Origin: Opisthocomus hoazin | Lineage: Eukaryota > Chordata > Aves > Opisthocomiformes > Opisthocomidae | Assembly (NCBI RefSeq): GCF_030867145.1 | Contig: NC_134414.1 | Span: forward strand, 75,940,504-76,004,503 | Length of the DNA stretch: 64,000 bases | Reading direction: 5' to 3' | In this document: positions 1 through 12,700 of the stretch, one piece after another | Layout: each line of letters begins with the position of its first letter | Position numbering within the stretch: position 1 is the first letter of the stretch | Notes under the pieces: generated by a model | Database searches by the model: none | What the model saw: the letters and a program-made list of their open reading frames with translations, nothing else | Told to the model about the DNA's origin: nothing | Translations under genes and position numbers: made by a program

Positions 1-1368
1 TGAATGTTATTTGTTTAAATCATTGCTATCAATTCTATGTTGAAAAGAAAAAGATGGGATTTTTAACAACAATATTGCTTTGCTATGCACAGTTTTCTTA
101 ATCACAAGCTGGAAGAGCGTTCATTCTGATTTAGTTAATTGGAAGTAGGGAGAACCCAGCATGAGGGTTTACCATTTACAGGAGAATTTGGGTAACTTTA
201 ATGGAAGCTTGCCAGCAAGTGGTTGTTTTTTTTCCTTGGAAACATCCCCAGATTGAGAGCTTCCTTCCCAACAAAACTGAGATTCCTGTTGGTCCTTCTG
301 GCTGTAGCTTCCAGGATCAGTTATGGAAGGGGTATCTGTTTCACTGGGGACCCAGCAGAGCCCTGCACTTACTTTAAGGACAGCTCGTCAAACCTGACCT
401 TCTCATAAAGACAGCTCATCAGACCTGATCTTCTCATAAGTGCTGAGCCATTCCTCTTCTCTTCACGGAAAGCTGAAAGACCTCAGGAACTTTACAAGTT
501 ACTATTTTGATTAATGTAGAAGTCCTTGTGAATAGGCTTCCTAGGAAGAGTGGTTTCAGCAGGATGTATGAATAATTGACACAGCTCTTGTCTTGATACC
601 ATAGTTACAGGAACAAAAGAAAAAATGGGGAACCGAATTTAACCATGTAATACCATAATGATATGGCAGCACTGTTTGGAACGATTAACCATTGTTGGCT
701 CCCTTGGAGTTGCAACTGGCCAGCTCTTTACCACAAGGACAAGAGGGTGTCTTGCTGCTGCTCAGCAGTTCAGAGCTGCTGCCTGTTTTATGACATGTTT
801 ATGCAACTGGCCTGAGATGGGAGGGTTGTAATTACATGCCCCATGCAGAAGTCACAGGATCTTTTGCTGGATTTTAAAATATCCAAGAGAAATCTTGGAG
901 ATACAAGATAAGTTAGAAGGTAGATACTCCTTAGGACTTGAGTAGTAATTTTTAGACTCATTAGAAACTCCTTCTCTCTTTCGATACGTGGATTGAGACG
1001 AAGAGAAAGAAAAAAAACCTAGAAACTTAGACATATCCATACATGGAGAAATATAAAGGCTGCCACCTGCTGAGAGGAAAGGGTTGCATTCCAGTTGCAA
1101 AAATCCCCAACAGAAGGGTGGAAATGAAAGCCCTGCGGGGGTTCTGTTCCTGCTCTGCTGTTAGTTTTCTCATTGCCCCACACGAAGTGGAGCAGCTCCA
1201 GGATGCTGCCTGTGCTCACCGAGGGACACCAGAGCGATCTGGCTGAAGCTGTTCAGTGTAAACTGGCAAATGTTTGCAGAAACCCAAAACTATTTTACAG
1301 CAAAACACCAACCAGAAAAAGTTTACTTATTAATAACACAGCTAATAGCATTTTAGTGAAGTTTACAC
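1..1368. other. Intergenic, no feature recognised
   Basis: No coding exon, RNA gene or mobile element could be supported. A short direct repeat (ACAGCTCGTCAAACCTGACC / ACAGCTCATCAGACCTGATC, about 30 bases apart, near 380 and 410) is present. Short open frames here are scattered on both strands without protein-like composition. Confidence 0.6.
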
Positions 1369-2695
1369 ATAGATTCATAGAATCATAGAATGCTTTGGGT
1401 TGGAAGGGACCTTTAGAGGTCATCTAGCCCAACCCTCCTGCAGTGAGCAGGGACACCTTCAACTCAGCCAGGTTGCTCAGAGCCCCATCCAGCCTGGCCT
1501 TGAATGTTTCCAGGGATGAGGCCTCCACCACCTCTCTGGGCAACGTGTTCCAGTGTGTCACCATCCTCACTGCAAAAAATCTCTTCCTTATGTCCAGTCT
1601 AAATGTACCCTCCCTTAGTTTAAAATCATTGCTTCTTGTCCTATCACAACAGGTCTTGCTAAAAATATTTTTCCCATTTTTCCTATAGGCCCCCTTCAGT
1701 TACTGAAAGGCCGCAATAAGGTCTCCCCACAGCCTTCTCTTCTCCAGGCTGAACAGCCCCAGCTCTCTCAGCCTTTCCTCGTAAGAGAGTTTTTCCATCT
1801 CTCTGACCATTTTTGTGGCCCTTCTCTGGACTCAGTCCAACAGCTCCATGTCCTTCTTGTGCTGGCAGCTCCAGAGCTGTGCACAGGACTTCAGGTGAGG
1901 TCTCACCAGAGCAGAGCAGAGGAGCAGAATCCCCTCCCTCGACCTGCTGGCCACACTTCTCTTGATGCAGCCCAGGAAACGGTTGGCCTTGGGGGCTGCG
2001 AGTACACATTGCTGGGTCATGATCAGCTTTTCATCCACCAGTACCCCCAAGTCATTCTCTGCAGGGCTGCTCTCAATCCTCTCATCCCCCAGACTGTATT
2101 GATACTGGCAGTTGCCCTGACTCAGATGCAGGACCTTGCACTTGGCCTTGTTGAACCTCATGAGGTTCACACAGGTCCACTTCTCAAGCTTGTCCAGGTC
2201 CCTCTGGATGGCATCCCATCCTTCTGGTGTGTCAACCGCACCGATCTCGCTGTCTATGAGATTGTCATTGATGAAAATATTAAACAGCAGTGGTCCCAGT
2301 ACGGACCCCTGAGGGACACCACTTATCACCGGAGTCCTTCTGGACATTGAGCCATTGACCCCTACCCTCTGGATGCAACCTTCCAACCAATTGCTTATCC
2401 ACCAAACAGTCCACCCATCAAATCCATGTCTCCCCAATTTAGAGAGAAGGATGTTGTGGGGGACTGTGTCAAAGGCTTTACAGAAGTCCAGATAGATCAC
2501 ATCCATAGCTCTTCCCTTGTGCACTGATGTAGTCACTCCATTATAGAAGGCCACTAGGTTGGTCAGGTATGACTTGCCCTTGGTGAACCCATGCTGTCTT
2601 GAATCACCTCCCTGTCCTCCATGTGCCTTAGCGTAGCTTCTAGGAGGATCTGTTCCATGATCTTCCCAGGCACAGAAGTGAGGCTGACAGGTCGC
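1369..2695 (-). mobile_element. CR1 LINE, 3' part, broken reverse transcriptase
   Basis: On the minus strand this reads as the C-terminal part of a CR1 reverse transcriptase and the CR1 3'UTR, ending in the octamer tail (ATTCTATG twice, then a variant) at 1369-1394. Within 1832-2554 the frame shows the RT motif [11 protein letters not shown] and the [17 protein letters not shown] box, but the FADD catalytic box is missing: a deletion joins IND to a block just before DTPEGW. A frameshift near 2585 separates the upstream block, and an in-frame TGA at 1832 stands where CR1 usually has Arg, probably CGA decay. It is 5'-truncated like most CR1 copies and cannot be active. Confidence 0.93.
1832..2554 (-). 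pseudogene. CR1 reverse transcriptase remnant
   Basis: A 240-codon open stretch inside the CR1 copy. It keeps the motif-A region ([12 protein letters not shown]) and motif-B region but lacks the FADD motif C, so it cannot encode a working polymerase. The apparent Met start is internal to the RT domain. The C-terminal part ([18 protein letters not shown] and AQLWSC) is typical CR1. Confidence 0.9.
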
Positions 2696-5600
2696 ACATG
2701 TGGTGAGAACCCCAGGACTACATTAAAAAGTATTTACTTTATATAGTCCTAGAACATCTGAAAATTCAGTAGCAGAAGTGCTGTGTCATTTTAGGTCAAA
2801 ATCCATTAATGAGTTTGCTGGTGATACCACGTTTATTAGAGGCTGACAGACTTTTGCAGGCCCCCAGCAGCCAGGCATTCATGGAGCCATCAGAACTATG
2901 ATGCCACACTCCAGAGCTTGCTCACACCACTTGTCTCTTCATCTTAGGATAAATTTACTTCTTCATTTTCCAGAATCACTGATATGATAGAAGAGTTATT
3001 TTTCTAGTATATCCTCAAATCATCAAATTATTCTTATTTCTGAAGGCTTGGTGGAACAGAGGAAAGGTCTGAAATTTCCTGGCACTGCAGCCTGCCGAAG
3101 GGAGATATGCAGTGTTTTCTTAACAATATAAGCAGCCGCTGGTTTTAACGCTCTACTTTAATATGTATTTCAAAACCTTGCAATGTTGTAATGAAGAAAA
3201 GTGCCTGGCAGAACTGTTCCTAGAGGCTGCGCTTTCTGAGAAGATGAAGAAACAGCACCTTAAGGAAAGGATTCTGTTAATGTGCCAACGTTGCTGTTTT
3301 TGTAAGAAGGGTTTTCATCAGAAGCTGGTGCACTGGAGGAATAATGAACTAAAGAGGCTGTGCTTTCAACAGGGCTTGTGCCTGACTCAGGATCTGTCAT
3401 GAGGAAATTCAAGTTGCTTTGGATTCAGTTGTTTCACGTTCATTACACAAAACACAGGGTTTTCAAACCTTGTAGTATTTTACTCACATTATCAAGCCCC
3501 TTTCAGAAACAGATCTGGCTAGACAGAGGACAAGTTACCTGCAGCAAAGTGGTTGCAAATTCATCTGCACCCTGAGCCAAGTTCTGCTGTGCTTCTGACG
3601 TGTTTTCTTGTCCATCTCTTAACCTGCTCTCCTCCATAACCCTCACCTCTCTGCAGGCCTCTGTCCTCCCAGCGCCCTTATCAGCCATGCCCAGGCTGCT
3701 ATAACCAGAAGACATATTTAGATGGGGGACCTTATTATCCTTTGTTATTAAAAGAGGCTGAGGCTTTCTTCTGTACAGAGGTAAGTTACCTACTGATACA
3801 GCCACAGTAGAAGGTAGGTCATGAGCAGAAGTAGGGCAGGACACAGAAGACAGACAGTGCACGCGTGGTACAAATGCAGGAGAGGCTGCTGTTGTTACCA
3901 CAGGGAATTCAGCTGTATCATTCTCCACCTTTGCATCGCTATAGAGGCTTCTCACCTGTGTACCTGGTTCATTCACGAAGGCTGCCCACATCACAGCCAG
4001 CAGCTCTCATGATATGAAGGTGTTTCTCAGCAATGTTCAGCCTTGATCACAAGACCCTCTCTTTACTTTTCTGTCCCGTCAATGCATCCTTCATTGTGTG
4101 CATACCTACACCCATCTACATGCTGCAGCCTGCTCAGGAAATAGTTAACTCTTCTGCTAGTAAAAGGCTTTGTAAGCCAAGAACAAAAGGTGTTCTGGAC
4201 CTTCAGGACATCAGGAGAAAAAGTAACACAAATAATTATGGGAAAAAGCTGCTTAATAAACAAAGTAGTGGAAAACATCTCCAGATCTTCTAAAGACCCT
4301 ATAACCCTTCACAGACAATCCAACAGTCAGAGATGGGGGCTTGCAGCATCACAGAGAAATATCCTTGGCAGCTGGGGAATCTGAAACTGTAAGGATGTCA
4401 GAACAGTCACCGTAGGTCAAACTGAAAGTCCACGTAGCCCTTTACCTGGTCTTGACAGTAACCTGCAGCCGATGTTTAAGGAGGTGCAAGAACATGGCAC
4501 AAGTAGTGTGACTTTTCTCCCTTGTATTTTCTGGCAACCAGCAATTAAGGTCTTTCAGAGCCTCCAGAAAGGACTGATCCCAACACCACCTGGTTTCCAG
4601 AAGCCTGGGATACCTCGAGCCTCTGGCCCTCACTGTATCCTCCAGCTGCCAACTCTTCTATCAAGTATCTACTATCAAGTAGCTAACCTTGCTGCAGGGG
4701 ACGAAGCTCTGGGTCCTCTGTCATGCTTACTGTGTGCATTTTGTAATTTTGTACCCCACTTGAGGTAGGACAGCCAGAACCACACGTATGCGTAACATGA
4801 ACTTTATAAGTTCTGTAACAATATTTTCTGTTGCACCCTTTATTCTCTTCCTACCCGCTGAATCCAGCACCGTGCAGCCCCAGAAGTCCAGTCATGTCTA
4901 GTCACGACAACTTCCCGTTTGCCACTCTGTCTTGGTGCTGGGCAAAGGCAATTTATGGTGGCATTGCACATTCCCCTGTCACGCATCATCATCATCATCT
5001 ACCGAGTGGGTCAGCAAACAACAGACAGCAAATTTGCAGAGAGCAAAGTCTGCATGCAGGAGTTCTCACGCTGACAGGCCATTGCAGCAAGGTCTTCCCA
5101 CAGCCCAAGGCAAGTGGCTTTTGATGTAAGAAAGGTCTTTCCCTGCCATCCCATCCCTCTGACCCCCAGCACTGTGCCTCTGTGCCTGCGCTTGGTTGAC
5201 TCATCTCCAGACGTAAGACTAGTTGACTGCTTACACCTTTCTCGTTACCTTCAGATTCAGCAGCTCACCAGTCACCTGTTTATACGCCTGACTGTGAAGA
5301 CCACAAAATACATCAAGGATTTCTCCATGCAAGGAGGCAGAATTTTGAAAAGGCACTCATTTGCAGGAGCAGTGGATTTGCAGGAATGATGCTGGTGAGC
5401 CCAAGAGTTCCTGTGCTTTCTAGGGCACTGGGCAGAACATACACAGGTTTCCTGAAAACATCCAGGACGATGCTGGAGCAACGTTTGGTGGGACAGCTGA
5501 CTAGAACATGCAGCACTTACCGGCAATCTGTGTTCACGTGGGACATACTGAAATGCAACCTATGGACACCGATTGCAGAACAAAATGTACTGGACATATG

Positions 5601-8600
5601 CAACCGTATGGAGTTCCACCACAAATGTGGAGCTGAAAATGTAGATACGCCCTCAAGGGCAACCTCATGTTTGAAAACAATTCAGCCCTCACATCCATTT
5701 CATGCAGAACCTCATGCTTTGCACTCTGGCTCATGGAGTTGTAGACCTCAGGTTTTCTAAGTTGAGCAAGGTAGCCGTAAGGTACCCAAAGCTCACTGTA
5801 CAAAAAGCATCCTTTTTCTACTCAAGTCTTAGGAAGACACACTTGTGAAATAAGACCCTGTGACCGTGTTTACTTAGGCAACATCTCCGTGCAAGTATTC
5901 ATTGATCTGTTGTCCGTGTGGGTTGTCCCAGATTGCGTGTTGCCTGCCCTGTGCCGGAAGAATTGCCACACATCAAGAGGCTTCAACTTGCTTCCTCTTT
6001 ACAAATTTGATTTTGATAAGTTTGCTGCTCACTGGACAACAAAAAGCTCACCCTGGTTGAACTGGTGGTTTTCAATTGGAGCAAGTCAGCACCGCTGGGA
6101 AATGAGGAGAGAGAAAAGCACCCAAGAATGATTAGAATTCGCTCCTGGAAATACTTCCTGGAAGATACCAAGCCAAATGGCCTTTATAATCACTCATGTC
6201 TTAAAGTTTAGTATGGCCGGTTGATGTATATTTTCAATTTTTTCTGCGGTCCATAGGATATAGGAGTTTGGGAATCCTAGCTCATATTACAAGTTATGAC
6301 ATTCTGAGGGATGTCTATTATGACTCACATTACCTGCATGTTTTTTCTCATAACAAGTATGACAAGGAATTTGTTCCGCATTGTGGATGCTTCCAAGCCA
6401 CATTGCTCCAATTTCATTTCCTTTTGATGGCCTCAGCCATCACTGCCCTACACACAGAAGTACTGAGAGCCACAACATGGCAGTTAATGTGAATGGCAGG
6501 CACGTCGATACTGCCCTAAGTATGACCCAGAGCTCTTGCTAGCTAGGCTGGGTGGTAGCACAACCTGCTTCACATAACAAGGTATCAAGGCAAAACACTG
6601 GGATTTTTACAAAAATTATACACCAAGTTTCCTATATAACGTTTCCTTCCAGCAGCTGGAGTTGAAGGAATATACTGTTCTGTAATGGTTCCTGCTGGTA
6701 AGGTTATGAATACTGAATCAGTGGCTGTGCATCCATCCAAATCTCGCTGTGTTACCAACCCCAGCACAGCAGGAAGGCAGATGCAGAAGTAGACACGCAG
6801 TGCAATTCGTCATGTCGGTATTTCACTTACCTCTCTTTTCAGCCCTGGCTCTCCACTTTTTTTCCATTGCTTTGGGTTTTTTTAAAATGGACTGTTCTCT
6901 CCACTTTGTCAAGTTTGAATATGCGATACAAAATTAATGTCTTCTAATAGGTGGTCTTGTACTTTCTTGGTCCGCTGCCAGTTTTCTTTTTATGAAAGAT
7001 TTAATCAACATTTCAACAAAAAGAAACCATGTATCACTTATGCCTGGCTCCAAAAATAACAGTTCCCTTCCCCATCTGTGATACACAATAAAGATTCATT
7101 TTATCATGTATCCAGAGGTTTTTCAGCAGCACTTGGGAGTGAAACAACTTGAAATATTTTGCCATTAGAATATTAAAGAAAAACAAACACTTTACACCAG
7201 ATATGGCCCTACTTATTCCAGGGGAAAAAAAAATCATCTAGGTTTCATAAAGGTTTTTACCCACCTTTTTTATTCTACAAGGTTAGCAGCGTTCAGTTAA
7301 AGCACATTCTTCTTCTTCAGTTCATACAGTAAATCTTAGTAGCTACCAAAAAGACAGCTGGGACCCATCTGTCTGTGCACAATGGCACTTACACTGCGAA
7401 CTTAACTAGCTCCGTTTTTAGCTGCTTGTTCCCTCCTCTCCTCTCACATATCACACGCTGTTCACTTCAAGGATGCCATGCTTTCTTTAAGTATGTCTCA
7501 GATACATCACTTTTTAAAAATAGTTCCAAACAGTGATGAAATAAGTAAATTTCAGTCCATCAGTTTAATTAAATCCCAACACACCAGCACAGACCCGACG
7601 GGGAACATAAGTCCTTTCAATGCATCCACATAGTCACACAACATTATGCAAAAAGACTACACAGAGATGACCTAAACTGAGACATTTGGCCTGAACAACC
7701 TCAAACCTGGGGACTGACACTGTCTCGGGACTACCTGTATCAGCACTGCACCAGCCGAAGCGGGAAACCTCAGTCAACTGTGGCCAAATGGGTTTGCTGA
7801 AGTCCAGCTCTTGTGGTGCTGCCTAAACAATTCAGACGTGGTCTCTCAGTGAGGAAGAGTCTAGGTCTCCAGACAGCATTTATTTAAGCAGCGTTTTCAT
7901 TTCCCTGCAATATCTTTTAAATATCATGAATAAGTTTAATATAAATTTTCTTGCAATAAAAAAGCAATATAAAACTATAAAAAGTAAAGCAATATAAAAA
8001 GTGCCATGTATCTACGTGAAAAGCTACTGACATTTACACTTGCGCTATTTTAAGATTAACTTGTGATATTATACACTTGCATTTTTACAGTACTTGAGAA
8101 CTAACAGACCTGCTAGTCACTACACCTGGAGATCAGAGACTTAGCAGGGAGCAAAAGACCGAAGGGGACTTCTCTGGTAAATGATAGCAAAATGGACTAC
8201 AAACCATCTGTTTCAAATGACGAAGAAATTCAACTACCAATGCGTTCCACCAAAACCAGAAAAGGTTAGCCAGTGTCTGGGTGCCGTAGGACGCTGTGAA
8301 CTGCACACCGAGTCAATACGTCCAGAGCTCGCCTGTTCTCTGCAGGAAAGCTAGGCACCGTGCCTTCCCACACTGGATGGATCTGACACTCAAATCTTAC
8401 TCAGCTGAAGTAGGCTGAAGCTTTCAAGTGTAGCGCAGTGAGAATTTTAATCTGTTAACAGATGAAGACACCGAAATGGGTTTCTAACACATTTAAATTA
8501 TAGCACTCAGACAAAACCTTTGGGGTTTTTTGGCAGTTTTATTTGGGTTTTTTTTGAAAGGATGGAAAGAAGAGCCTAAAATAGGAATTAAAAGGATGTC

Positions 8601-8607
8601 TCCAATC
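2696..8607. other. Intergenic, no gene recognised
   Basis: About 5.9 kb between the CR1 and the LTR, with no exon pattern or mobile element I can name. The longest open frames (3503-3994 minus, 5386-5760 plus) show no domain, and overlapping frames exist on the other strand. The stretch 7900-8060 is very A-rich. If synteny with mammals holds, SLC2A2 lies further left. Confidence 0.55.
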
Positions 8608-9756
8608 TGTTATGGGTTTGTGTGGCAAGGTTTTGGTAGCAGGGGGGCTACAGGGGTGACTTCTGTGAGAAGATGCGAGAAGCTTCCCCCAGGTCTGATA
8701 GAGCCAGTGCCAGCTGGCTCTAAGATGGACCTGCTGCTGTCCAAGACCAAGCCCATCAGCGACGGTGGTAGCACCTCTGGGATAACATATTTAAGAAGTG
8801 GAAGAAAAAAAACTCATGGTGAGATGGCAGTTAGAAAGAGGAGTGAGATGAAGTGAGAGAAACAACTCTGCAGACACCAAGGTCAGTGAAGAAGGGGGTG
8901 GGGGGAAGGAGGTGCCCGAAATGTCAGAGCAGAGAGTCTTCCCTTGCAACTAGTGGAGAAGACCATGGTGAGGCAGGTTGTTCCCCTGCAGCCCATGGTG
9001 GAGCAGACACCCACCTGTAGCCCGTGGAAGGGACCCCACACCAGAGCAGGTGGATGCCTGAAGTAACCTGTGACCCCATGGGGAGCCTGTGCTGGAGCAG
9101 GCTCCTGCCAGGAACTGCGGACCCGTGGAGAGAGGAGCCCACACCAGAGCAGGGTTGCTGGCAGAGCTTGTGACACCATGGGGGACCCACACTGGAGCAG
9201 CCTGTTCCTGAAGGACTGCACCCTGTGGGAAGGACCCACGCTGGGGCAGTTTGTGAAGAGCTGCAGCCCGTGGGAAGGACTCACATTGGAGAAGTTTGTG
9301 GAGAACGGTCTCCCGTGAGAGGGACCTCTCACTGGCGCAGGGGCAGAGTGTGAGGAGTCCTCCCCCAGAGGAGGAAGGAGCAGCAGAGACAGCGTGTGAT
9401 GAACTGACCGTAACCCCCATTCCCCGTCCCCCTGCGCTGCTCTGGGGGAGGAGGGAGAGAAACAGGAGTAAAGCTGAGCCCGGGAAGAAGGGAGGGGTGG
9501 GGGGAAGGTGGTTTAAGATCTGGATTTATTTCTCATTATCCTGCTCTGGTTTGGTTGGTGATGAATTAAACTCCCTTTTCTCCCCAAGTTCAGCCTGTTT
9601 TGTCCATGACAGTAACTTGTGAGTGATCTCTCCCTGTCCTTATCTCGACCCTCGAGCCTTTCATCATATTTCCTCTCCCCTGACCAGCTGAGGAGGGGGA
9701 GCGATAGAGCGGTTTTGGTGGGCACCTGGCATTTGTCCAGGCCAAACCAAACCACA
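8608..9756 (+). mobile_element. Avian ERV LTR, apparently solo
   Basis: Starts TGTTATGGGTTTGTGTGGCA and ends near CCAAACCACA, with the LTR-typical TG...CA ends and about 1.15 kb length. The 3' part carries a poly(A)-like ATTAAA at 9564-9569, a GTGAGTGATCTCTCCCTGTC block, and the CTGAGGAGGGGGAGCGATAG and GGCACCTGGCATTTGTCCAG blocks that I recognise from a widespread bird LTR. No gag, pol or env sequence adjoins it on either side. I could not see a clean target-site duplication. Confidence 0.75.
8986..9350 (+). repeat. Degenerate ~45-bp minisatellite inside the LTR
   Basis: About eight diverged units built on CTGCAGCCCGTGGGAAGGAC plus CACACTGGAGCAG-type halves, spaced 43-55 bases. It is GC-rich and produces long overlapping open frames on both strands that are not genes. 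Units nearest the 3' side (9220-9310) are most alike. Confidence 0.8.
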
Positions 9757-12700
9757 GTCTTAGACAATGCCTCTGTTAGAGGTTGTTCTGCACCGGCTTC
9801 TGCAGGCAGCATTGTCTCACCAATCTCAGACAAGTTTCAAGAGGAAGATAACAAGGAGCCACAAATGAGTTTGCATGGTTAACACCTCTCCCTCTTGAGA
9901 TTTTCTGCCACAATACATCTTCAAAACATATAGTAAGGAGATGACTGTGTTCCATCTAAGGGACTAAGTCTGTACATTTAAGGCTTTTTTAGAGTAGGCT
10001 TAAATGTTAAAATCTTGTGAATCTGAGAATAAATACAGTCATCATTAAAACTTTCCAAGATGAGATTCACAATCTCTTCACACCTGCATGCTACAAACGC
10101 CAAGCACACTGATAACAAAACCACCAGCCTCAAGCAGCTCTCAAGTCTCCATGGCCTATGTGAAAACCCTTGCTGTGAAATAGCAATGAAACTTTGTTTA
10201 CCTGAGATGTGAACCTCCCTAGACTGTGGCTTGAAGCTGGCTATCTTAAAGTGCTCATAAAAAAAAGTGAAAGAAAGAGTGTGAAATATTTGCAACATGC
10301 AGAGCGGTCAAGATACTGCAGGAAGCAGAATTTGTGCATCATGATTAGAAGTATTTACATACACAGCATCAATGGTATTCACCTGACAAGGAGACACTTC
10401 ATTTTTTTATCTCTGACCCATTACAACCTCCAAAAAACAGTTACTGCCAATGCCTCTGTAAATTTCAGATTTTTGAGAATCTCTCAGTCTATTCTCACTG
10501 CACAGAACTCCCACAAGAACCTATCCTGTGCACCAGCAAGTGCTCAGCATCCGTGCTGAGAGATATGAGCTCAGCCCAGATCTTACTGGAAGGAAACTGG
10601 ATGCACTCTTCTGATGGTCACCTCCTCACCAGAGTGGTGCTTCCTCGAGTGAGATTAGAACTTGCAAAATGGGGTTGCTTAATAGCACCGTATTTCAAAT
10701 CCGAAAGGAACTTCCAGGCCTTTGCATCTGGTGTTCGAGAAATGTTGGCACAGACAACACTTTCCAGACTAAGTAGTGAAGACGGCTGTTACAAAACTTC
10801 ATTAGTCAAGGCTCAGAGTTACCACAGTCAACTTGAAACCAAGTCACGTACGTGAAATTATAGCATTTGCTGATATACATTTTGCAAACAGATGGTCAAT
10901 TTAGAAGCAAGATTTGGATTTGGCCTGTTCAAAACCTCTTCTACAACTTCATCCCTTCATGCAAATACTCAGTTATTTGCAGAAATTTCCGTATTAGCCC
11001 AAAGCTGTTCAATTAAAAGCTAGAGTGTCTGCCCACCCTGGGACAGTTTGCTCTGGGATGCATGCAGTTACACACTGCAGCACAGAAATGCAATCCCAGT
11101 ACCACACAGCTGCATCTTTGCTAGAAGCAGCAATAGCTGCATCCACTGAAAAAATCTCCAGTGTGCTGTTTCAACCCATTACATTGCAAGACAAACATTG
11201 CTTTGGGCAGAAACAGAGGTGTGGTAGCTACTTAGGAAAGGAAGAAGGGCAGGCAGCAGAAAACAGGGAGCAGAGAAAAGGAGGAGGGAATGGGACCAAT
11301 AACGCTTCTCCAAATAAGACTGAATTTGCAGCTGCTGCAAAAATACAGGCCTCTCCAACTTCTGAGAAGTTAATGAGTCCTGCAGGCCCTAAAGGCATGG
11401 TAGCCAGAGGGGAGAAAGCTGCTTCTCCTACAGCAGATGCAGCCCAGTATGGGATGATCCCAAATGACAGTTCTCACCGAGCCATGGGATCTGCCGCAGG
11501 GAGCTCCCCGAGCTGGTGGCACCCAGCTTGGCGAGCCCCAAGGTGCAGCACTGGGCGCAGGTTCTCACCAGCCTCCCCAGACTCTGCGTCCTCCAGCTGT
11601 GGGGCACAGCCGTGGGCAAGTACCCAACCCCAGCTCCACTGGCGTGCAGTCCCTGGTGCCTCTGCTCCCTCTCCTAGGGGTGCTGGGAGACGAAGCTGAA
11701 CTCTTCTACATTTGGCCTCGCCATGCGAACATTTCCCAGACCTTGGGAAATCGCGTCTTCCTCCACCCAGTGCTGTTATTGCACAGGAATGGGAAGAAGA
11801 CCTAGGAGCCATTTTAGCCATTTCAGCAATCGGCATAAGAACACAAGGATCTCCCTGACTCGAAATAAAACTGAAACCAAAAGCATTGGTTCTATTTATA
11901 GAAGTGGGGCAAAAAGACATCAATGACTTCGCTTTGTTCATTTTCGTGACCTCTCGCTCTTCTTCCTGCTCTCTGTGGCAGAGCTGCCAGGGGGAACGGG
12001 CACGGCACGGCTCACTACAGCTGGCCCTCAGGGTCCCCAGGGCACCAAGCAGCAAAAGCAGATCCCTCATCCCAGCCCAGGTCACCCACCGTGGCAGCCC
12101 CACATAAGGACACCACCAAAACACATGGGTCCAAGCGCACTCGGCCAGGGGCCGGCCAGCCGCACTTCACCTGTGTCTCCAAAGGGTCTGGTGAAGGAGG
12201 TTTGTCTGTCCTGCAGGAGCAGAAATCAGCAGATCTCAGGTACATGGACGTCTAGGGGGGAGGCATCTGCTCCCTTGCCTTGGTGCGTACAGGAGCTCAC
12301 AAACAGGTTTGGAAGTAGCTGCAGTGTGATGCCTGGCTGTACTGTGGTCACGGGGTGCATAAAACGCAGAGAGCAGAAGATAGAGCTCACCACCTTCCAC
12401 CAGCAGAAGGCAGGTCTCCCATTGCCCATTTCCTCACAGTTCACCTGAATTAACTTTCGTCATCCAGAGGTACCTGGAGTGTGGCTGACTTTCGAGAGGA
12501 GCAGAGATTTCCAAATTTCTTCTGGTTTACACTCCATCCACGTTCCTGCAGAATCCAGAATCACAGATTTCACTTCCAGACAATATTTCTGACTGGGAAA
12601 AACCCATAAGGGAACATTTTAACTGTTAGTCACTCTCTAGACCCTCCGTTCTGACTGGTCTTACAGGAAAAAATATTCTGCTGCAATGAATGTCAGCTGC

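Noticed and set aside
1859..2350. 163-codon plus-strand open frame
   Set aside because: Antisense of the CR1 reverse transcriptase remnant.
8883..9420. Overlapping minus-strand frames of 149 and 156 codons with repeated GPSHG-type units
   Set aside because: Translations of the LTR minisatellite, not a repeat protein gene.
11025..12124. Open frames of 224 (plus) and 216 (minus) codons overlapping each other
   Set aside because: Open on both strands at once because of base composition, no domain, no splice or conservation evidence.
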